From NCBI GenBank assembly GCA_964517495.1, contig CAZFER010000019.1, forward strand, positions 1-64,000: DNA of 64,000 bases, given 5' to 3'. The stretch comes from CAZFER01 sp964517495 (GTDB taxonomy: Bacteria > Hinthialibacterota > Hinthialibacteria > Hinthialibacterales > Hinthialibacteraceae). How positions within the stretch are numbered: the stretch's first letter is position 1; each line of letters opens with the position of its first letter. The notes beneath the pieces are model-generated. The model was not told the DNA's origin. It ran no database searches and saw only the letters and a program-made list of their open reading frames with translations. Made by a program: the position numbers and the translations under genes. Shown one piece after another: positions 41,581 through 49,887 of the stretch.

Positions 41581-43650
41581 ATGATTCGATTCTTTATGCT
41601 GACAACGTTATTACTATTATCCTCAAATGCATTCGTCCTCGCACAACCGGTTTATCTGGACCTTACCTCATTCCTTGATATCGATGCAATACTGGAACCC
41701 GGCGGAACAGGCTTGGGCGAACCTCTTCACGAGGATGTCCAATGGATCGATGCAAACTCGCTTCCCGCCGGCTATCAGGATAATACCGTGTACGAAACTC
41801 CGGATGGACGAACCACATTTCAATTTGAACCCTTTTTTCAGGAATCCTATGACTCTTTTCTCCTCGATGGCCAACTAATCGATGTACCCGACGGGCAATA
41901 TGACTCACTTGATTTAGCCTTATTATCAGAACCAGATAGTTTTATTAACCCATTTGACACGATAGAATTCCGCTATAGCGATGGCTCTAGCGGCTTCGCT
42001 CGCTTGGGACCCATCTCAGGCGTACTCTCTCCACCCGCTGCGTTCGATAATACATTCTTCCGCTATACTGATGACAGCGGCGTCAATACCATTTTTTCGA
42101 TTGACACCGATTTTGGTGAAGACGATACCTATTATCTTTTGCAAGAACAAGGCAATGGCAATGCAGGCGGCAACCGTTTTATTGATGGCACCGGCTATGC
42201 CTTGTACCTATTTGATGAACTCCAAGGGGTCGAAGAAGGCACCCTTGGCGTAACCGTCGGGAATAATTTCGTCATTTCCATCGCCACCGAATATTGGGAT
42301 CCAAATGCTTCCACCACAGAAGGCTATACCGTCCTCGCCAATTCAATGGAACTTTATGATGGATTCGAACATCGTTCCCTTGGCAATCTGAAGCAATACA
42401 CCTTTGATGTCACACCATACCTGCAAGAAAACACCGGCGAACTATGGGTACTATTCACAGATGCAACCCCTTCAAATGGCTGGGGGCCCTATTTGCAAAA
42501 TATCACATTATTTACGGGGGAAACTCGCGTTTTCGAAAAAACCCTTGACGTATCAGTCGATTCATCCAACGCTGACGTATACGCCATGTTCCAAACCGAT
42601 GGAAATGAAGAAGAAGCGAACTATCTGTATGATAACAGTGCCTCAGGTCCATCCAATCGTGGACATCGTTTTGCTGATGGTAACGGCTCATTAACCTACC
42701 AATTCGATCTTCCCGATGATGTGCAAGAAGCAAAATTAACCGTCGATATGGCCAATAATTTCGTTGTTTCGCTCTCCGGTCCTTCTGATGTGATCCGTTA
42801 TGACAGCATGACTGTAGGTACCGCCGATGAAAATGACTACCTCATCGATGAGGGAGGAAGCATCCCTGGTAGCGATTTCCGCTTTGCGGATGGAAACAAT
42901 TACATGGTCTATCAGTTTGATCTCCCCAATGATATATCAACCGCTTTAGCCAATATCCACGTCGGTAACCAGTTTGTAATCGAAGTCGCTTCCGGTGAAA
43001 ATGGCGAGTTCCAGGTCAAAAAGGATTGGGTGGCCGAATCGGGTGAAGAAACCACCGACAATAGCAATCTTGATTTTTACCTCATCAACATTTCCTCTTA
43101 TCTCAGCAACAATCCGGAAAACATTGTGCGTATACGCCTCTCTGATGGAATCCCCACCAATGGATGGGGACCATACTTAAAGAGCATTGTTATTGTGAAT
43201 AAAGAAGAATCAGGGGAAAACACGTTTGAAGAAGTGCTCAATTCCATGGATATGTTTGGCGAAGACATCCATAACGAATCCAACAAAGACTATTACACCA
43301 TCGATCTATCATCCCAACTGGAAAATAACCCAGGCAACGAAGTCTTCGTCCAATTTACCGATGCCAGCACCGGCGATGGTTGGGGACCCGGCGTATTTTG
43401 GATGGCTGTCTATTCCGGCGAACTCGAAATCCTGACTGATCGCAACGTATTCGAAAACCTTAAAACCGTGGAGGGACTACCAGAAAATGGTGGATTAACT
43501 CTACTGAATCGCCGCTATGCCCTTGATACAGAGAAAACCCTATCCGAAATCGCTCTCCCCTCACCTGAATCGGATAATAACGTCATTATATTCGCTGCAA
43601 CCTTGAACAGCGCTGAAACATCCGTACCCAACTGGATGATTTATGAATAA
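41581..43650 (+). CDS. Secreted repeat protein with C-terminal PNW motif
   Basis: The 689-residue protein has a signal peptide (ending near VLAQ) and at least three diverged copies of a two-part module. Part one reads RFADGNGSLTYQFDLPDD... NNFVVSLSG (also ~RFIDGTGYALYLFDE and RFADGNNYMVYQFDLPND). Part two reads DVTPYLQENTGELWVLFTDA followed by NGWGPYLQNITLF (also SSYLSNNPENIVRIRLSDG and SSQLENNPGNEVFVQFTDA). These look like beta-sandwich sugar- or calcium-binding domains. It ends ETSVPNWMIYE. The stop overlaps the ATG of a pseudopilin gene by 8 bases, so the two are co-translated. It is probably exported by or displayed with that system. Confidence 0.65.
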   Translation: MIRFFMLTTLLLLSSNAFVLAQPVYLDLTSFLDIDAILEPGGTGLGEPLHEDVQWIDANSLPAGYQDNTVYETPDGRTTFQFEPFFQESYDSFLLDGQLIDVPDGQYDSLDLALLSEPDSFINPFDTIEFRYSDGSSGFARLGPISGVLSPPAAFDNTFFRYTDDSGVNTIFSIDTDFGEDDTYYLLQEQGNGNAGGNRFIDGTGYALYLFDELQGVEEGTLGVTVGNNFVISIATEYWDPNASTTEGYTVLANSMELYDGFEHRSLGNLKQYTFDVTPYLQENTGELWVLFTDATPSNGWGPYLQNITLFTGETRVFEKTLDVSVDSSNADVYAMFQTDGNEEEANYLYDNSASGPSNRGHRFADGNGSLTYQFDLPDDVQEAKLTVDMANNFVVSLSGPSDVIRYDSMTVGTADENDYLIDEGGSIPGSDFRFADGNNYMVYQFDLPNDISTALANIHVGNQFVIEVASGENGEFQVKKDWVAESGEETTDNSNLDFYLINISSYLSNNPENIVRIRLSDGIPTNGWGPYLKSIVIVNKEESGENTFEEVLNSMDMFGEDIHNESNKDYYTIDLSSQLENNPGNEVFVQFTDASTGDGWGPGVFWMAVYSGELEILTDRNVFENLKTVEGLPENGGLTLLNRRYALDTEKTLSEIALPSPESDNNVIIFAATLNSAETSVPNWMIYE

Positions 43651-44197
43651 GAATAAAGCCTTTACGCTTATTGAATTGTTGATTGTCGTCGCCATTATTG
43701 GAATCCTGGCCGCCATTGCGGTGCCTAACTTTATGAACGCCCAGATTCGAGCCAAAGTAACTCGCGTCGAGGCGGACTTCAAAACGTTAGCCACCGCTTT
43801 GGAGGCCTATCATATTACCAATGGCAACTACCCCGTGGCTCACTTGCTCGATCAGCAAATAGCCTCTGGGACCGCCTTGAGCCGGTTTTCTGCTCTAACC
43901 ACACCGATCGCATTCATTTCATTTTACCCTTCCGATCCTTTTGGAAAAAAGAAGGAGGGACCCAATTTCCATACCGAGACCTACGATTACTATGACTGGA
44001 CCTCAGCCAAACTCGCCAATAACTACCCCGCTTCCACGCGGGGTGCCTATTGGCGAATCGCCAGCGCTGGCCCGGATAAAATCCAACGCGTCGGTTTCAG
44101 TGTCGATTACGATCCCAGCAACGGAATCCTCAGCCTGGGCGACATCGTCCGCCTCGGCCCTCAATGGAAACCATTCGACAAGAGCCGATTACAATGA
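43643..44197 (+). CDS. Orphan type II pseudopilin-like protein 2
   Basis: The 184-residue protein begins MNKNKA^FTLIELLIVVAII, a class III prepilin signal with Ala at -1, and continues IAVPNFMNAQIRAKVTRVEA like its paralogues at 15704 and 57592. The globular part has WRIASAGPD and VDYDPSNGILSLGDIVRLGP, then an extra nine residues not in the others. Its ATG lies inside the last codons of the secreted repeat protein gene (ATGAATAA overlap), strong evidence for translational coupling. It may be a dedicated pseudopilin for that protein. Confidence 0.82.
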   Translation: MNKNKAFTLIELLIVVAIIGILAAIAVPNFMNAQIRAKVTRVEADFKTLATALEAYHITNGNYPVAHLLDQQIASGTALSRFSALTTPIAFISFYPSDPFGKKKEGPNFHTETYDYYDWTSAKLANNYPASTRGAYWRIASAGPDKIQRVGFSVDYDPSNGILSLGDIVRLGPQWKPFDKSRLQ

Positions 44198-44219
44198 ACC
44201 TTGTATTATATGGATGATA

Positions 44220-44726
44220 TCACCTTTTCCAATTCGTACGAAAATCTAAAAGATGTCCAAACTGAAAAGCATTGAATGATTGGATTCCAAACTGCGCACA
44301 TACGTCCGGAATCCTGCGATTATGACGTTGGCTTCTGGGTTTGGAACTTTCGGTTGTGACAACCGACCGGCTTGTAGGATCAACTAAAGCGTAAGCAATT
44401 AAAAACGGATCACGACCAATTGCCTCTAGCTCTATATCATTAAGGTCAGGGGCATATCCCTCATTTGTAACCTTTCGAACGAGATATATATCCACCTCTT
44501 CTTCGAAGCATAATGCGCTTTGTGTTGTGCTCTGTTTTGCCCATTCTGCTAGAGTATCTTTTCCCTTTTTCCCTTCCTTTATTTCTTCATAAATCTCAAT
44601 AGGGATTTTAACCCTGCCCTGCTCTCCTTGATAAATGAGCCATGTCCAATACTCGTCAACACGTCCAATTGGATAGTAGTCCCGGTTGGCATCGATTAGA
44701 ACGTTTGCATCTCGAAGATAAAGCAA
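44220..44726 (-). CDS. DUF4411 PIN-like ribonuclease toxin
   Basis: The 168-residue protein has the PIN-like DUF4411 layout: LRDANVLIDANRDYYPIGRV near the N-terminus (Asp6 and following acidic residues), VKIPIEIYEEIKEG, an acidic centre (RDPFLIAYAL) and VVTTESSKPRSQRHNRRIPDVC. Such proteins are encoded directly after ImmA/IrrE-HTH genes and are treated as type II toxin RNases. Here the partner gene ends 10 bases upstream. It converges with the pseudopilin gene that ends at 44197. Confidence 0.85.
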   Translation of the reverse strand: MLYLRDANVLIDANRDYYPIGRVDEYWTWLIYQGEQGRVKIPIEIYEEIKEGKKGKDTLAEWAKQSTTQSALCFEEEVDIYLVRKVTNEGYAPDLNDIELEAIGRDPFLIAYALVDPTSRSVVTTESSKPRSQRHNRRIPDVCAQFGIQSFNAFQFGHLLDFRTNWKR

Positions 44727-44736
44727 TAATAATCTC

Positions 44737-45945
44737 CTATATTACATGTACAGGTCGAGCAGCTTCAATGACTCCCTGAACATTTTTGGCCTTTACTCCT
44801 AGAACAATTCCAGCCTTTGTTGTGCTCAAAGCACCACTATACATCATTCGGTCAACGAGATGAACAAGGGCTTCACCAACTTTACGTTTCTGAAGATTAT
44901 AATAACTCGGTCCCACGTTTTTTTCTTGTTCACGACGCTTGGCGCGCTCACAAGCTTTACTATCAAGAAAGTCCTGTCGGAAAGTTTTTCGTAATTTTTC
45001 ATAATGGTCATAGTCAAAACGCCCTATACGATAAAGTTTATACGCTACCATGGTGCTGCTCACATTGTGTGTTCTCCCCAAAACACTGATTTGTTCTTTA
45101 GCATCTGCAATATCTGTTTGCTTATCTAATTCAATATCCTTTAATACCACCTCCGGAAGCAGGAACTCGCTTGCCACGTCATTACAAAATTTTTCAATGC
45201 TTTTTACAGCAAATTCACCGCTGACGCCTGAAGCGCCAAGCCACAAATGAGCCAGTTCATGAATCAAAGTGAAGCACAATGCACCTTTGGAGTCGTTCGC
45301 ATTGATGGCGATGAAGGGCGCAATATCGTCAGCGAGAGCAAATCCTCGAAATGCATCAACATTAATTGTCGTGTAATAGTTCCCAAGATTATCAACCAGT
45401 ATTACGAAAATACCAGCCTTTTCTGCTTGTCCCCGAAGATAAGAAAAAGCGCCCTCAATTCCTGCTTTGTGGCGGTATTCTTCAAGATCGAAAGACATAT
45501 GTTTACGAATTGAATGTACGACAGTTTTTACACCCTCTTTCATTTCACTAGAACCGATAAAAGTCAAAGGCTTGGCTTCATCTTCTTCAATCAACATAGC
45601 GCGCACGAGAGACTGACGCGCATAAATTTTTCTAATGACAATATCTACAAGAACATTATCGGAATGATCGATGGTTTCCGGGAGTTTACGGTAATCCCTG
45701 CCTCTGTCTCCTATTCGTGGCCGATCACTGAGATAGAAGGTTAGAAGGGGACGTCGATAGTGTTTCGCCATCTTGACCAACATAGATCGTGTCGGAATTT
45801 TTTTTCCTTCTTCTAAATCTTTAAGCCGCTCAATTGGAGATACACCGCCCACCTCGTTAATATTTAGTCTTTTTACGGCCTCTTCAGGTGTAATACCTGC
45901 TGTTTCACGTGCCCATCGTAGTATGTTTGGATTCACCTTTGGCAT
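44737..45945 (-). CDS. XRE-family HTH plus ImmA/IrrE metallopeptidase antitoxin
   Basis: The 402-residue protein has an N-terminal helix-turn-helix (~7-65, ITPEEAVKRLNINEVGG and RLKDLEEGKKIPTR), a central region, and an ImmA/IrrE (COG2856) zinc-peptidase domain with FTLIHELAHLWLG (His229, Glu230, His233) and FCNDVASEFLLPE. The pair with DUF4411 is a widespread toxin-antitoxin arrangement in which this protein represses the operon and neutralises the toxin, possibly via proteolysis. It starts the operon; its promoter lies in the AT-rich gap above 45945. Confidence 0.88.
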   Translation of the reverse strand: MPKVNPNILRWARETAGITPEEAVKRLNINEVGGVSPIERLKDLEEGKKIPTRSMLVKMAKHYRRPLLTFYLSDRPRIGDRGRDYRKLPETIDHSDNVLVDIVIRKIYARQSLVRAMLIEEDEAKPLTFIGSSEMKEGVKTVVHSIRKHMSFDLEEYRHKAGIEGAFSYLRGQAEKAGIFVILVDNLGNYYTTINVDAFRGFALADDIAPFIAINANDSKGALCFTLIHELAHLWLGASGVSGEFAVKSIEKFCNDVASEFLLPEVVLKDIELDKQTDIADAKEQISVLGRTHNVSSTMVAYKLYRIGRFDYDHYEKLRKTFRQDFLDSKACERAKRREQEKNVGPSYYNLQKRKVGEALVHLVDRMMYSGALSTTKAGIVLGVKAKNVQGVIEAARPVHVI

Positions 45946-46074
45946 GGCTCATTCTCGCTCAACTTCTGAGGATTTAGCAATAGTTTGCAGATATCGCCTT
46001 ATAGCGACTAAATCAACTTTCACCTCATATTAATATATAATCACATTTTCCTTTTTTATAGAGCGAATTATCAT

Positions 46075-46194
46075 TCATTTTGGCAAAGTTACCCCAGTAC
46101 CCGACATCCGTTTATACACTAACGGCAAAACAAACATTCCCATAATGATTGCCACCTGATATCCAGTGCACTGATATCTTTTCTCTATTCCCAT
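46075..46194 (-). CDS. Possible small membrane protein or gene remnant
   Basis: This 39-codon frame reads MGIEKRYQCTGYQVAIIMGM, then FVLPLVYKRMSGTGVTLPK. It has one hydrophobic helix followed by a basic segment, which looks like genuine membrane-protein sequence, but no ribosome-binding site precedes the ATG. It lies in the 311-base gap between the ImmA/IrrE gene and the plus-strand gene at 46257. It may be the 3' remnant of a lost gene. Confidence is low. Confidence 0.25.
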   Translation of the reverse strand: MGIEKRYQCTGYQVAIIMGMFVLPLVYKRMSGTGVTLPK

Positions 46195-46256
46195 TTTGGA
46201 TATAGAGAAAAACGATTCACCATTCTATTGTCTTGAATTCAAACAGGAGGAACATC

Positions 46257-46730
46257 ATGAACAAAAATAACGCATTAATTCTTATCATCGGGGCCATGCT
46301 GGTTCTGGTCATTTCCCTGCCACTCGAATGGATGTCCATCCAAAACGCCAGTGCCAATTTTAGTGGCCCTTTCCAGGAATTGGGGAATAGGATGACTCAA
46401 ACGTTAGGAAAAGTATCCATGTCCGTTACCGGCTTGAACGGCCATGTCACCTTTCTTTTCAAAATGCCCATATGGCTGATTGTCGTGATTGGGCTGATAG
46501 GCGCATTATTATCCATGCTAAACACTCTAAAAGTAACCTCCATGCCTCAGCCAGTACCTCTCATTCTTTTAGGTTTTTCCATATTGTATATGATTATCGC
46601 CCTCTTGATCGCCATTGGCAGTGGTAATGCATCGGTTGGAATTGGCGTGTTCGTTGGCCTCTTGGGGAACGGCCTGGCCATTATACATGTCCTCGCAGGT
46701 CAGTCCCCTGAACAGGAAAATATACTGTAA
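46257..46730 (+). CDS. Four-helix inner-membrane protein
   Basis: The start at 46257 (MNKNNALIL) has AGGAGG five to six bases upstream; the 157-residue product has about four hydrophobic helices (ALILIIGAMLVLVISLPL, IWLIVVIGLIGALLSML, VPLILLGFSILYMIIALLIA and ASVGIGVFVGLLGNGLAIIHVLA) and a polar periplasmic loop after helix 1. No family was recognised. It is followed after 61 bases by a zinc-ribbon gene on the same strand. Confidence 0.65.
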   Translation: MNKNNALILIIGAMLVLVISLPLEWMSIQNASANFSGPFQELGNRMTQTLGKVSMSVTGLNGHVTFLFKMPIWLIVVIGLIGALLSMLNTLKVTSMPQPVPLILLGFSILYMIIALLIAIGSGNASVGIGVFVGLLGNGLAIIHVLAGQSPEQENIL

Positions 46731-46791
46731 TACCTATCATTTTTATCATCTTAATATTTTTTTCCCATCATACTGGCAAAAGGAGGAAAAA

Positions 46792-46998
46792 ATGCAAGAA
46801 AAGTGGACCTGTCCCAAATGCAAAAACACCGAATTTGATGTCGGCCAGTTTCAGGCAACCGGTGGAGGATTTGCAAAATTATTTGATATTCAAAACAAAA
46901 AATTCTCTACCGTCACCTGTACGCGATGTTTATATACGGAAATTTACCGAACCGATACCAGCAACTTGAGTAACGTCTTCGATTTCTTCACTCAATAG
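46792..46998 (+). CDS. Small zinc-ribbon protein (Zn_ribbon_13-like)
   Basis: AGGAGG directly before the ATG at 46792 fixes the start; the longer open frame upstream is not used. The 68-residue protein has two Cys pairs, CPKC (7-10) and CTRC, flanking GQFQATGGGFAKLFDIQNKKF, the pattern of the small nucleic-acid-binding zinc-ribbon family PF09855. It probably binds one zinc. Its role is unknown. The hairpin at 47020-47048 follows. Confidence 0.78.
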   Translation: MQEKWTCPKCKNTEFDVGQFQATGGGFAKLFDIQNKKFSTVTCTRCLYTEIYRTDTSNLSNVFDFFTQ

Positions 46999-47019
46999 CT
47001 GCTTCCACTCCACAAACCT

Positions 47020-47048
47020 CACAAGCGGCGGGACTCCCGCCGCTTGTG
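47020..47048. terminator. 14-bp perfect hairpin between convergent genes
   Basis: CACAAGCGGCGGGA at 47020-47033 pairs exactly with 47035-47048 around a single base, and sits between the zinc-ribbon gene end (46998, plus) and the SSF gene end (47088, minus). It is well placed as a bidirectional terminator. A T-tract is lacking on both sides, so it may instead be a repeat element or an RNA-stabilising stem. Confidence 0.55.
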
Positions 47049-47087
47049 GATTTATGAAACACGTCTTTCCAGCATAAATGAGCCGGT

Positions 47088-48764
47088 TTAATAACCATGT
47101 ACCTTTTTCGCCAGAAATTCCTTTATATCATCAGGCGTATCACATCCCGTGGCGATTGAAACCACGATATTCGCGATGATTGCCAGCGGTGCACCTAACC
47201 AGGCGAAATACCAGGCATCCAAATAATAGGTTATTGTTTCATGCGCCGGTAATGTCACTCCATATTTACCACACACAAAATAAACCAAAGCAATAAGGGA
47301 AACCGCACTGCCCGTAATCAAACCAGCCCAGGCTCCCGCCCGGTTTGATCCACTCCACCAAATCCCAAGTAAAAACAAGGGGAAGATCGTACAACCCGCC
47401 AACGAAAAAGCCACCGCCACCAACTGAGCAATCAATCCAAGTTTCAACAAGGCAACAACTGTCACCGCAATCGCCATCAACACCGTTCCCACACGGGCCA
47501 TGATCATCTGAGTATGCTCAGATGCCTGAGGATTGATAACCCTGAAATAAAGGTCATGGGAAAACGCGGATGCTCCCGCCACCAAAAGCCCGGAAACTGT
47601 CGAAAAGGCCGCTGACACGGCCCCGGCAGCCAAAAAGCCCACAATCAACGAGAACACATTCCCTAACTGGGCGGTATAGACAACAATCGCGTCTTTATTC
47701 AATTTCCCAATTTCCGGATGGGCAGAAAGGATTTTTCCAAATGCGGAATAAACCGGAGCGCTCCAGTAAAGCAGGCAAATAAAGAACAAACCCCATACCA
47801 CCGACCAACGCGCATCCTTCGCGCGTGGAACAACATAAAACCGTTGGATAACATGCGGCAATCCCGCCGTACCAATCATTAATGAAAAACATATCGCCAT
47901 CCATTGAAATGCAGTCATGCCTGTCGCTGGATCCCACGGCATCGCAAATTCAGGTGAAGGTAAAATGCCAAAATCATTTCCAATCGAATTCACACCCTTC
48001 CCAGGCTCCAAACCACTTACGATATCCGATACCACAGAGCCATATCCAACTTGAGGAAGTAAAAAGAAATAACCATACATATAGCAAAGAATAAACAAGG
48101 GTATCATAAACGAAATAATGATGATGACATATTGAATCTGCATATTTTTGGTGACACCCAGCATCCCCGATATCAGGGTATAAGCAAGCACCACCGAACT
48201 CCCAATAATGACCGCATAGGCATAATCGATCCCCATAATCCACTTGAACATCAAGCCGATTCCCGCGAATTGGCCTACGCAATAGGTGAAGGAAATAAAG
48301 ATCGCCAAGCAGGCTCCAAACGCACGAAGCCCTCGCGAATAATACCTGTCACCAATAAAATCGGATGCCGTGTACTTTCCAAAACGGCGAATCTGCCCCG
48401 CCATCAAAATCAACAATAAAACATACCCACCGGTCCAACCCACCACATAAGACAGGCCGTGATAACCGGAACCATACATGATGGCAGCCATACCCAAAAA
48501 GGAAGCCGCACTCATCCAGTTCGACGCAATCGCCATTCCGGCGCCCACAGGTGAAATCTTTCGTCCCGCCGCCCAATAGGACGATGTATCTTTCGCCCGG
48601 TGAAAAAGCCCCACCATAATAAATGTCACCAGCAAAGCAATCATAATGAGCGCTGGACCAACTTTGAACGTGCCCTCCAACTGGGTGGCGCTTTGTGCAA
48701 ATGCCGAATGACCGGCAAGTAAAACGAATAATGTTATTAAAAACGATCGGTTCAATCGAAACAT
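47088..48764 (-). CDS. Sodium:solute symporter, large subunit (ActP/VC_2705-like)
   Basis: The 558-residue SSF permease has a leading signal-like helix and ~13 membrane helices, with SYWAAGRKISPVGAGMAIAS NWMSAASFLG-type sequence after helix 1 (AAGRKISPVGAG), TASDFIGDRYYSRG and TAGLPHVIQRFYVVP. It resembles the ActP-type subgroup that imports acetate or other short acids with sodium and is encoded with a DUF4212 small subunit, as here 29 bases upstream. The substrate is not determined by sequence. Confidence 0.88.
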   Translation of the reverse strand: MFRLNRSFLITLFVLLAGHSAFAQSATQLEGTFKVGPALIMIALLVTFIMVGLFHRAKDTSSYWAAGRKISPVGAGMAIASNWMSAASFLGMAAIMYGSGYHGLSYVVGWTGGYVLLLILMAGQIRRFGKYTASDFIGDRYYSRGLRAFGACLAIFISFTYCVGQFAGIGLMFKWIMGIDYAYAVIIGSSVVLAYTLISGMLGVTKNMQIQYVIIIISFMIPLFILCYMYGYFFLLPQVGYGSVVSDIVSGLEPGKGVNSIGNDFGILPSPEFAMPWDPATGMTAFQWMAICFSLMIGTAGLPHVIQRFYVVPRAKDARWSVVWGLFFICLLYWSAPVYSAFGKILSAHPEIGKLNKDAIVVYTAQLGNVFSLIVGFLAAGAVSAAFSTVSGLLVAGASAFSHDLYFRVINPQASEHTQMIMARVGTVLMAIAVTVVALLKLGLIAQLVAVAFSLAGCTIFPLFLLGIWWSGSNRAGAWAGLITGSAVSLIALVYFVCGKYGVTLPAHETITYYLDAWYFAWLGAPLAIIANIVVSIATGCDTPDDIKEFLAKKVHGY

Positions 48765-48793
48765 GTCAAATCTCCTATGTGTCTAAGATGTGT

Positions 48794-49525
48794 TTATTCA
48801 TCCGGGAAGTTATATTGTTTGTTGGAACGGTCCGTCTGGAACGCATATATCCAACACAAACCGACAAACAAAATCAACAAAAACTGCGCCGTATACCAGT
48901 AATGGAAAGGAAATCCTAAAAATCGCATATCGGTCAGGAAACTTTGGTTATGAACCAAATACAATTCCATAATGACTGGCAACTCATCACTGTATTCTTC
49001 TGATGGATTCGAAATCATTGAATACGATAACAAATCTCCACGCAGTTTATCAAAACCACTCACTTGAAGGCCAATCACATCCTTGGCGAGTGTAACAGCG
49101 GCCTGCGTATCTTCTCCCGTGATTGTTGACTGTTGTTCGCTTGAAACCAATCCTAATATGGTTTGCGTTAATGAGTCTTTCAATACTGTCTTTTGATCAT
49201 CCGTTAAAACAATATTCTTGCCTAACACGTTTAAACATACTCTGGCGAATTCCTGTTTCTCCTGCACACTTGCACTTCCATCTTTTACCTTCGGCCATAC
49301 CGACTCAAACGTCGTATAACCCTCCTCGGGTGTTGGTTGATTAAACACCATAAGCAACACCTGAAATCCAAATACGGCCAGAACCCAAACCAAAACCATC
49401 GATATGATCATTTTCATATTGGCCCGCGAATGGGCTGTCTTTGGTTTAAAAAAGTTCACATTGTAGTCTGATGATTCCGAGTTGGTTGATGGTCGATCCA
49501 CCACGCCTAAAGGTTGTTCAGACAT
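48794..49525 (-). CDS. DUF4212-like symporter small subunit with a large internal insertion
   Basis: DUF4212 proteins are normally ~80-110 residues with two membrane helices and accompany an SSF permease. This 243-residue version keeps helix 1 (~38-60) and the hallmark MRFLGFPFHYWYTAQFLLIL (200-219) running into helix 2, but has ~135 extra residues (62-195) between them, placed on the periplasmic side if topology is conserved. The insert is helical and acidic (VWPKVKDGSASVQEKQEFAR, ITGEDTQAAVTLAKDV). It may form a sensor or docking domain. The gene heads the two-gene operon. Confidence 0.78.
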   Translation of the reverse strand: MSEQPLGVVDRPSTNSESSDYNVNFFKPKTAHSRANMKMIISMVLVWVLAVFGFQVLLMVFNQPTPEEGYTTFESVWPKVKDGSASVQEKQEFARVCLNVLGKNIVLTDDQKTVLKDSLTQTILGLVSSEQQSTITGEDTQAAVTLAKDVIGLQVSGFDKLRGDLLSYSMISNPSEEYSDELPVIMELYLVHNQSFLTDMRFLGFPFHYWYTAQFLLILFVGLCWIYAFQTDRSNKQYNFPDE

Positions 49526-49887
49526 ACCATTTCCTCCACTGAGATATAGATTTATATACGCTTAATCCCTACCTTCTCACACGATAGAGAATTGACGCCA
49601 ACCACAAAATATAATTTGGTTTTGAAAAGAGAGTTTATTTTTAATGCTTGCTGGTACTAAAAGAGATTCTCTCTCTCCCTCACAAATAAACTCATAACAA
49701 TACATCTTTCGCTTCAGTCGAATTTAATTTTTATAATCCCCGCCATCATGAAAATAAGACTTAAATTGCCTGATATTACCACAGGTGATCTTCGAATTTA
49801 ATCCATCCGATGCAAAAAAATAAAAAAAGCCGATTTACGGGTAAATCGGCTTTTAATCTATATTTATGAAGTGGTTAAGTAATTAAT
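49526..49887. other. Gap upstream of the DUF4212 gene, carrying the terminator at 49825-49854
   Basis: This 362-base AT-rich region separates two minus-strand units. It holds the terminator described separately and the promoter of the DUF4212-SSF operon. No ORF with a ribosome-binding site and no repeat shared with other gaps was seen. Confidence 0.4.
49825..49854 (-). terminator. Rho-independent terminator of the nucleoside hydrolase gene
   Basis: A 13-bp perfect stem (AAAAGCCGATTTA, loop of four) reads on the minus strand into TTTTTTATTTTTTT, the canonical hairpin plus T-tract. It lies 34 bases downstream of the nucleoside hydrolase stop at 49888. This is the clearest intrinsic terminator in the window and fits direct termination of that minus-strand transcript. 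Confidence 0.9.
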
